Below are positions 42,901 through 64,000 of a stretch of 64,000 bases of DNA, one piece after another. The notes beneath the pieces were generated by a model, which was not told where the DNA came from, did not search any database, and saw nothing but the letters and a program-made list of their open reading frames with translations. Positions within the stretch are counted from its first letter, which is position 1. Each line of letters begins with the position of its first letter. A program made the position numbers and the translations under genes. The DNA comes from Chrysomallon squamiferum (Eukaryota > Mollusca > Gastropoda > Neomphalida > Peltospiridae), in assembly GCA_012295275.1 (NCBI GenBank), contig CM022671.1, positions 31,959,750 to 32,023,749 on the forward strand. Reading direction: 5' to 3'.

Positions 42901-44471
42901 AAAAGGTTACCACACCTTAATAAAACATTTGGAATCCTTATCAAATTAGCCTTTCAATTACATTGGTTTCATCAAAATCGACCTACTGGGTACAACGATA
43001 TTATTGTTCTAAAAGGTGCCGGTCGCGCCCATTTTTTCTACCAAAAAGCCAACATTTGAGGGGTTATATCTCCAAAACTACTGCTCCAACTGAGCTGATA
43101 TTTGAGATATGGGGTACTTATGACAAATCCAAACTAGATATGATTACTGAAGATGGTAAGGTTAAAAGTGGTTTGACACGGAATGGCATACTGGTCTAAT
43201 TAGGCCTGGAAGATCAGTTTGTTTCCCAATCCATCAATAACTAAAATATTTTAAAAATCAGCATCATCCCATTTGTCAGACATCCTAGTTGTTAGACAAC
43301 CGATATGTTAGTTTAATTTAACTGACTTTGCATACTGCATTGTTGCATTTACGCTCTGTGTTTTACACTGATTAGGTTTCTTCTTGCTTTTCGGTCTTTC
43401 TGAAGTTTCTCTTCACTATTTGTGCATTATCATGAATTAAACATGTAATGAATATTCTTAATGCGTTGAAAGCTTTTTTGTTTTGTGATTATAAGTTTTC
43501 TGACAAATGCGACACACCACAACTGGAAGAAGGACTAATTTCATAGATTAATATTTGTTTCATTAACAATTACAAGGTTTACTCAAAAAGTGCATGTTGA
43601 AAAATAGATATTCTGAATGAATTCCCTATATTTTTTTATTTTTTTTTTATTTTTATTTTTTTCTTTTTTTTTTTTTTTTCATTATCTTTTTATTTTTTTT
43701 ATTTTTTTTATTTATCATTTTTTTATACCACCAGGAGAAACAAAAAGTTATGATGGTTTAGATTAGTGTTTCCGGTTTTAATGACGTACTGCGCTTTTTA
43801 AATATATTATTGTCGACATTATGTTTCGGATTTTATTTATTTATTTATTTATTTTCTGGTTTCGTTAATAAACATGTGGTTATATATTAATAAGCTATTA
43901 ATTAGATGGAATTGATACTTTTTAATAAAATAAAATATATACATTATTTAAAAGAAATAAAAACAATATACAAGAACTACTACTACTACTATTACTACTA
44001 CTACTACTAATAAATCCTTGGGGGAAAAATAATACAAAACCCCCCCCAAAAAAAAAACCCGTAAGGTATCTATAAATAAGTAAATATTGAAATAAAGTAA
44101 TAAAGTAATAAATAAATAAATAAATAAAGTAATAAATAAATAAATAAATAAATAAAGTAATAAAGTAATAAATTAATAAATAAATAAATAAATAAATAAA
44201 GTAATAAAGTAATAAATAAATAAATAAATAAATAAATAAAGTAATAAAGTAATAATAATAATTTTAAAAAAACAACAGTAAAGGATAAATAAATAAAACG
44301 AGAAGAAATCTGCATTTAACCTACCTTCAAAACGGTGGTGATGTTCTTCATACCAAATATATTGGAATCGGCAGAATACGTGTAGTGATGACTAAAACCA
44401 TCTTCAAAGAAAAATGCCTCAAACTCTGGAACAAAAAGCAATATGCACACAAACCATAAGCAGTGCGCCAT
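220..44471 (-). CDS. Giant secreted LLTP-type protein with M23/LECT2-like domain and FN3-like array (3' end outside window)
   Basis: I traced 44 coding exons from the ATG at 44471 to 220. Every junction is GT-AG and keeps phase, giving at least 4417 residues. The protein continues beyond the left edge after exon 44, which ends mid-codon at a GTAAGT donor. Order: signal peptide (about residues 1-19, MAHCLWFVCILLFVPEFEA); LLTP/vitellogenin-type amino-terminal module (about 20-620); helical region (680-970); LECT2/M23-like domain (about 1000-1125); helical and cysteine-containing regions (1126-1730); PAN-like module near 1930-1965; FN3-like repeats to the end. Basic cleavage-type sites occur at residues 464-467, 586-589, 1448-1451, 1484-1487 and 1727-1731. 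LLTP proteins are known to carry lipid outside or within the secretory route; that role is inferred here from the amino-terminal module only. I know no characterised protein with this whole order. An assembly or gene-merging artefact is unlikely given continuous phase. Confidence 0.87.
1520..2040. repeat. Minisatellite, ~35-bp unit
   Basis: At least a dozen degenerate copies of a unit like TGATAATAAAAACTAAATAT followed by GTAGAACCATAT fill intron 41. No coding content. Confidence 0.88.
2741..5979 (-). CDS. Exon 40: 3.2-kb exon of FN3-like repeats
   Basis: A single 3239-nt exon encodes about 1080 residues of repeats without interruption. Linkers or inter-repeat junctions seen include HIQPPNPG, GFTGEFTPG, VDTTPPTAG, LDESPPFSG and VDTSPPNIE. 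YLHGFEDEESGIEFY and VEDISGF/AGEDVSGI are conserved repeat cores. A cysteine cluster (STFCHLCDKSCESTCLDTC) lies within one repeat as a loop insert. The upstream open frame to 6065 is intron; the acceptor is TTTTAG at 5980-5981. The exon is far longer than others in the gene. Confidence 0.9.
6273..7711 (-). CDS. Exon 39: FN3-like repeats (long exon)
   Basis: 1439 nt in phase with exons 38 and 40. It encodes about four repeats. Signatures seen: VHIQGDALHVSWTARDGESN; FSGFESEACGIFGFEWAIGT; KYYVSVRARTGNNCP; linkers VDSVPPP, YDSTEPF and IDRTPPENG; ending VHDFKDKESGI before the donor. The repeats contain few cysteines, and adhesion or assembly roles are typical of such arrays (inference). The reverse-strand small reading frames here are shadows. 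Confidence 0.88.
7954..13073 (-). CDS. Exons 34-38: FN3-like repeats
   Basis: Exons: 12979-13073, 12015-12548, 11216-11393, 10085-10269, 7954-8642. The repeat consensus is visible: W-x-G-F-x-D-x-E-S-G-I near the amino end (WDGFHDDESGIWGYTWAAGT), a Y-Y-V-T-x-x-A-x-N strand (KYYVTTQAINR), and a closing linker (IDTSPPVF, IDRTPPEVG, VDKTTPVPG, LDKTAPRV, VDTTPP). The pattern is that of beta-sandwich repeats of the FN3/Ig type found in extracellular proteins. Exon 38 holds most of two repeats without an intron. Intron 37, between exons 37 and 38 (8643-10084), is an extremely AT-rich repeat. Confidence 0.86.
8650..9960. repeat. Very AT-rich degenerate tandem repeat
   Basis: About 1.3 kb made almost only of A and T, with recurring ATAAATATAATTTATTTTAA and AATACTTTTTATATAAATAT. 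It fills most of the intron between exons 37 and 38. Nothing else is visible. Confidence 0.85.
10760..10935. repeat. Short tandem repeat around CATGGATCCAAGACA
   Basis: Four to five degenerate copies of a ~30-bp unit (CCATGGATCCAAGACAGCTA type). Lies in the 946-bp intron between exons 36 and 37, which otherwise shows nothing. Confidence 0.7.
11795..12000. repeat. Minisatellite, ~30-bp unit
   Basis: Repeats of ACTTTTAACTGATTTCAAAC with TGAACCAT, six to seven copies, ending about 14 bp before exon 35. Rest of the intron (11394-11794) shows nothing. Confidence 0.82.
13195..13860. repeat. Low-complexity GT/T-rich and (ATT)n tracts
   Basis: GTTTTGTTTT tracts at 13198-13340 and TAGTTGTAG/(ATT)n tracts at 13590-13845 in the intron between exons 33 and 34. 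The small open frame here is low-complexity only. Confidence 0.78.
13929..15125 (-). CDS. Exon 33: start of FN3-like array with PAN/apple-like module
   Basis: A single 1197-nt exon. It finishes the beta region (ELIPFELKLTAYVKILFFIN), passes a basic site KRHKR (residues 1727-1731), and begins the extracellular repeat array with HYSIGDHPGGQNVMGW and WTVKVTNSQGLSNFAQC. A cysteine-rich insert, DVQCARKCIDYGKKCISF with TCDLHEV after it, has the C-x3-C...C...C spacing of PAN/apple modules, which bind proteins or carbohydrate. The exon then shows the repeat signature for the first time: ARYYINAHIYNALG, then VDFTPPEPG. The donor is AG|GTAGAC. Confidence 0.82.
15400..16400. repeat. (GT)n-rich microsatellites around exon 32
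   Basis: GTGT-rich tracts at 15408-15545 and 16038-16385 (a pure run near 16339-16380), and a poly-A run at 16440-16459 next to the exon 31 donor. Exon 32 (15832-15989) lies between. Frames of Thr/His or Cys/Val repeats are translation of the microsatellite. Confidence 0.85.
15832..22316 (-). CDS. Exons 26-32: helical, cysteine-containing and beta segments with two furin-type sites
   Basis: Exons: 22039-22316, 20836-21039, 19729-19905, 17974-18224, 17576-17747, 16465-16535, 15832-15989. Exon 26 continues the amphipathic helices (NVMNMIESVDFLEDRFNGL). Exon 27 carries a four-cysteine module (CPEFRN..CSADDDCLGVVCE) that leads into beta strands through exon 28. Exon 29 has RTKR (1448-1451) and REKR (1484-1487) close together. 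Exons 30-32 are beta-rich (HFPVGPFIFKI; IDASLSVFFVIGEGGIRFIG). Exon 31 has two possible acceptors 9 nt apart that keep frame. No named domain recognised. A cleaved spacer or continuation of a lipid-carrying beta region are both possible. Confidence 0.78.
16955..17340. repeat. Dispersed noncoding repeat in intron 30
   Basis: A GC-shifted stretch (for example GGCCCTTGAAGTTGCCAGAT and GCTGGCCGCCATTTTGATAA) contrasts with the surrounding AT-rich intron and ends in a poly-A-like tract (17333-17346). No coding frame or terminal repeats found. Probably a non-autonomous element; family unknown. Confidence 0.45.
18225..19320. repeat. Intronic dispersed repeats with fragment of a multi-copy protein
   Basis: A minus-strand frame at about 18336-18574 reads EREADWPHHLWAVEQMMPYF, HFNYARYGLYYLSTLKHLPP, and RHKPGLWNGIWSDMWIETC, with protein-like composition and no splice fit to the host gene. 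I believe such sequences are repeat-borne in marine invertebrates but cannot name the element. Downstream, about 18714-19052 is two head-to-tail copies of a ~162-bp unit (AAAATATTGGTGTG starts at 18731 and 18893; each ends CTTAATNTGC). Clear GC shift relative to the AT-rich flanks. Confidence 0.6.
20440..20765. repeat. Minisatellite, ~58-bp unit
   Basis: Four to five copies containing GGCCTAATACTTATGACTTT and AAGTTTTATGTTATAT, in the intron between exons 27 and 28. The rest of that intron (19906-20440) shows nothing recognised. Confidence 0.8.
21040..23156. other. Introns flanking exon 26: nothing recognised
   Basis: 21040-22038 and 22317-23156 are AT-rich intron with no repeat family, RNA gene or coding frame that I can support; the only coding part is exon 26 (22039-22316). 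Confidence 0.6.
23157..25038 (-). CDS. Exons 24-25: LECT2/M23-metallopeptidase-like domain plus helical tail
   Basis: Exons 24858-25038 and 23157-23728 (residues 974-1225). The cysteine-rich GCDDTCGCGTYPTDTC, then TPGVDL, then GIYVEASKNIGISAGNNG and SVSHIHVAM follow the order of the LECT2/LytM (peptidase M23) fold: the H-x-G-V-D motif, the central strands with a glycine turn, and the H-x-H motif. Asp1024 and His1105/His1107 are present. The His expected four residues before Asp1024 is Thr1020, so a complete zinc site is unlikely. LECT2 is itself a non-enzymatic secreted member of this fold. The remainder (about 1126-1225) is amphipathic helix. The call rests on motif order and needs a profile search. 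Confidence 0.68.
23975..24745. repeat. Minisatellite with TACAGTATATTTACATGTGC core
   Basis: A dozen or more degenerate copies of a ~55-60-bp unit, containing TTGGAGATGCATGTATGTAT, fill the intron between exons 24 and 25. Open frames on both strands here repeat the same Cys/Tyr/Ile pattern and are not genes. Confidence 0.9.
25320..28842 (-). CDS. Exons 17-23: region after LLTP module, largely amphipathic helices
   Basis: Exons: 28670-28842, 27883-28028, 27381-27725, 26647-26789, 26263-26333, 25660-25805, 25320-25489 (about residues 576-973). A second RVKR site (residues 586-589, in TVMRVKRSFLDK) sits at its start. Exons 17-18 look like beta strands (GASFGVKFDNHLYALF). From exon 19 the sequence turns into long amphipathic helices (DISSAFDQMVDKMMKPMVDV, AKSPTQSFRALEETRLK), with few cysteines. 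This could be a lipid-associating or coiled segment. I recognise no named domain, and the position fits where other LLTPs have their beta-sheet lipid cavity. Confidence 0.78.
25880..26025. repeat. (CA)n-rich tract
   Basis: ACACACACATACAAACACAT-type low-complexity sequence in the intron between exons 21 and 22. Another, purer (TG)n run lies at about 26559-26601 in the next intron. Confidence 0.8.
26790..29275. other. Introns around exons 17-19: nothing recognised
   Basis: 26790-27380, 28029-28669 and 28843-29275 are AT-rich intron with short T-rich and TATC runs (28145-28165). No additional gene or repeat family seen. Confidence 0.6.
29276..44471 (-). CDS. Exons 1-16: signal peptide and LLTP/vitellogenin amino-terminal module
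   Basis: Exons: 44325-44471, 41447-41540, 40080-40116, 39761-39881, 37934-37985, 36105-36205, 35719-35810, 35173-35219, 34881-34935, 34604-34667, 34138-34219, 33461-33747, 32042-32096, 31555-31695, 30121-30341, 29276-29406. The start is chosen because it opens a hydrophobic leader, followed by FEDGFSHHYTYSADSNIFGM, which fits the beginning of the vitellogenin_N/LPD_N barrel. HPEDQKELVIIKKALASLFS (exon 4) fits the family segment on intermediate products. Exons 12-16 (RRVYIDLVARAGDVVSQQII, LTQRRACLALGSLAKNLAKE) read as the helical horseshoe of apoB, MTP and vitellogenin. A furin-type RVKR follows at residues 464-467. The many short exons contrast with the long exons downstream. Which LLTP subfamily (apolipophorin, vitellogenin, MTP, clotting protein) cannot be settled by eye. 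Confidence 0.83.
29625..30000. repeat. (GTT)n and ATCATC/ATTATC low-complexity tracts
   Basis: (GTT)n at 29630-29657, then a long degenerate ATCATAATTATC region to about 30000, interrupted by a telomere-like array. Intron between exons 15 and 16. Confidence 0.8.
29911..29935. repeat. Interstitial telomere-like (CCCTAA)n
   Basis: TAACCCTAACCCTAACCCTA continues to four CCCTAA units with no errors. It is the C-rich strand of the TTAGGG metazoan telomere repeat, lying within a simple-sequence region of intron 15. Confidence 0.85.
31032..31220 (+). mobile_element. Solo LTR of the same Ty3-type family
   Basis: 189 bp, starting TGTTGTATCTAAATGGTGTT and ending AAACGTAACA, and alignable along its whole length to the LTR at 47261. 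CATTT is duplicated on each side (31027-31031 and 31221-31225). It is more divergent than the two LTRs of the internal element are from each other. It lies in intron 14 of the minus-strand gene. Confidence 0.88.
32154..33236. mobile_element. 1.08-kb terminal-inverted-repeat element
   Basis: CAGTGGAAACTGACAAAACC at the left and its near-perfect inverse at the right (…GGTTTTGCC-type end reading TTTTGCCAGTTTCCACTG) bound 1083 bp. There is no TA on the left, where a (GT)n tract abuts. No transposase frame was found. Its CAGTGGAA ends suggest the same broad pogo/Tigger group. It lies in intron 13. Confidence 0.72.
33748..35172. other. Introns 8-11: no features beyond exons
   Basis: Ordinary AT-rich intron DNA between exons 11, 10 and 9. 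A short sequence at 35106-35140 (AACTGATAAAGCAGTGGACT) recurs at 37247-37280, suggesting a small dispersed repeat. Confidence 0.6.
35221..36104. other. Introns 6 and 7 and exon 7 surroundings: low complexity
   Basis: AT-rich, with (TACA)n, (GT)n and (ATT)n at 35240-35345 and a T-rich tract at 35860-35912. Exon 7 (35719-35810) is the only coding part. Confidence 0.7.
36470..37140. repeat. Unclassified GC-shifted intronic block
   Basis: GTGGCCCAAAAAACAAATTT with TTGGGCCAC forms a short inverted pair (36473-36500), followed by sequence with CCGCGGATTCGGCCGAGATG. Short frames on the minus strand are not convincing. Probably mobile-element debris preceding the Tigger-like remnant. Confidence 0.35.
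37194..37885. mobile_element. Second pogo/Tigger-like remnant
   Basis: The left end CAGTGGTATCTTGACTTAAA leads into TTAATTCGTTCCGTGGCCCAGCTCGTAACTC; related CTCGTAACTC and CTCGCAACTC motifs recur at 37855-37883 in inverted sense. A minus-strand frame (37507-37689) includes KRLESIELKHEVIANITVDL and STSTMCTLLKQESIKAV, like the amino-terminal helix-turn-helix of Tigger transposases. The right boundary is approximate and the outer right end looks eroded. Confidence 0.68.
38299..39155. mobile_element. pogo/Tigger-like element with degraded transposase piece
   Basis: The ends CAGTAAACCTCGCTAAAGTC and (reverse complement) CTGTAAGCCTCGCCTAAATC are inverted copies, both next to TA. A minus-strand frame (38439-38798) contains KLIKWFRQIAEIRSDGEMLL and KERGFARQL, resembling the CENP-B-type helix-turn-helix region of Tigger transposases. 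The DDE core is missing, so the element is non-autonomous. Confidence 0.8.
39350..39965. repeat. Homopolymer and (AAT)n tracts around exon 4
   Basis: Poly-T runs at 39352-39367 and 39605-39638, a G-rich run at 39528-39548, and (AAT)n at 39910-39962. Exon 4 (39761-39881) lies between them. Confidence 0.85.
40240..41220. repeat. Unclassified intronic block with GC-rich segment
   Basis: Most of intron 2 of the minus gene. It holds microsatellites and a GC-rich segment (40917-41130) bracketed by GAATTCGGTCTG and GAATTCAGCCTG in direct orientation, including CCACCCGCGACCCCCTG. No gene fits. Could be an element fragment. Confidence 0.35.
41605..42794. mobile_element. hAT-like DNA transposon with 8-bp target duplication
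   Basis: GCTGTACA is exactly duplicated at 41597-41604 and 42795-42802. The ends AAGGGTTCCCA and (reverse complement) AGGGGTGCCCA are imperfect inverted repeats of the hAT kind. It sits in intron 1, 64 bp from exon 2. No hAT transposase core was recognised inside. It contains a 95-codon minus frame of unknown nature. Confidence 0.8.
42379..42666 (-). pseudogene. Unrecognised 95-codon frame inside hAT-like element
   Basis: It begins MLAHLASLHEPLQHNTAEYI and includes KERNSFIHNKFIETLRN and VLPLLRGVANCILLKNDAYS. The composition is protein-like (no low complexity, normal hydrophobic spacing), unlike the surrounding AT-rich DNA. I do not recognise it as a transposase or as part of the LLTP gene. 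It may be a fragment of the element's own protein or a captured host gene piece. Confidence 0.35.
42803..43205. repeat. Dispersed noncoding repeat beside the hAT-like element
   Basis: Contains GGTGCCGGTCGCGCCCATTT and GGGGTTATATCTCCAAAACT in an otherwise AT-rich intron. No splice-compatible coding frame. Likely an old mobile element piece; I cannot name it. Confidence 0.4.
43620..44305. repeat. T-rich, (ACT)n and (AAATAAAT)n tracts in intron 1
   Basis: T-rich 43628-43720, (ACT)n 43977-44008, and repeated AATAAATAAATAAAGTAATA from 44095 to 44255. It ends just before the exon 1 donor at 44324. No gene. Confidence 0.85.
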
Positions 44472-44999
44472 TGCTGACAGTTGTTGGCACTTTAAGTCTG
44501 TTTCACCAATATGTCTTTTAAATAAGGCCTCTTACAGCTTCTTTTCAGATAACATCCACCATAAAGACGTTTCAGTAGATATTTATAATACAATAGAGTG
44601 TTTCAATAGGACCTTTCATAAACATCTTTTATTTAGGAGACGTTGTCAAAATATATTTCTTCTGTGTTCATGGGCGTAATAAAAGAATTTCTTTACTGAT
44701 TTGTTTAGTTATTTAAGTTGTATGTGTATATGTGCTAATACACAAATAAACTATTATTATTATTATGTTGCATGACTGGACATGTTTCGTTAATATATAA
44801 AAAATTGCTGTAATAAATCAAAACTATGGCATTTTAAGTAAGCTCTTTTGTGTATGGTGTCAATAGATCTGACACTGAGAAGCTTCGGTGGCTTACGTAT
44901 AGCTGCTTTTCAGAATTATTCAGGTAAGAAGAACAATAAAACATTCTGTGAAATCTGTCGTGAATAAAATCCATTAAAGGGTTTCAGTCAGATACGAAA
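44472..44999. promoter_or_regulatory. Divergent intergenic region, candidate bidirectional promoter
   Basis: 528 bp separate the two start codons and no other gene fits between. On the minus strand a TTATTTAAAAG (TATA-like) element lies near 44516-44526, about 45-55 bp before the minus ATG. Toward the plus gene, a possible noncoding 5' exon could end near 44933 (TTATTCAG followed by GTAAGA) and splice to an acceptor near 44987, but this is weak. Transcription starts cannot be placed from sequence alone. Confidence 0.5.
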
Positions 45000-63933
<18,934 letters not shown>

Positions 63934-64000
63934 GTATTTAGCTGTGATTTTTAGTGTATTTCAACATGTTAATGATTATTAACTGCAATTTGTTAATCTC

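Overview
The window is eukaryotic nuclear DNA. It is AT-rich, its genes have GT-AG introns, and the introns are full of microsatellites, minisatellites and transposons. The proteins are secreted multidomain types: a large lipid transfer protein (LLTP) amino-terminal module, PLAT, EGF-like modules and long fibronectin-III-like (FN3-like) arrays with D-x-T-P-P linkers. I infer a lophotrochozoan invertebrate, most likely a mollusc; this is judged from protein style, not from a species match.

Layout. Two very large genes are arranged head to head and both run off the window. The minus-strand gene starts at 44471 and continues past position 1. I traced 44 coding exons, all joining in consistent reading phase, for at least 4417 residues. 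Its order is: signal peptide, LLTP/vitellogenin amino-terminal module (exons 1-16), an alpha-helical region, a LECT2/M23-metallopeptidase-like domain that has lost one metal-binding His, further helical and cysteine-rich modules with several furin-type sites, a PAN/apple-like module, then a long array of FN3-like repeats. The plus-strand gene starts at 45000 and continues past 64000. Its 17 traced exons (at least 2097 residues) encode a signal peptide, a PLAT domain, four EGF-like modules and the same kind of FN3-like repeat array. The two start codons are 528 bp apart, so a shared bidirectional promoter is plausible.

Mobile DNA lies in the introns. The main pieces are: a Ty3/mdg4-type (gypsy) LTR retrotransposon at 47261-51385, nested inside a TA-flanked DNA transposon (47214-51890); a solo LTR of the same family (31032-31220); a hAT-like element with an exact 8-bp duplication (41605-42794); two pogo/Tigger-like remnants (about 37194-37885 and 38299-39155) on either side of exon 5; a 1.08-kb inverted-repeat element (32154-33236); a small MITE (46483-46756); a fragment of an apparent repeat-borne protein (18.2-18.6 kb); minisatellites; and a short telomere-like array (29911-29935).

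How the genes may work together (inference): both products are secreted, both begin with a module from a lipid-binding class (LLTP, PLAT), and both end in the same repeat type. A co-expressed extracellular pair that assembles through the repeats is an attractive hypothesis. No tRNA, rRNA or CRISPR was seen.
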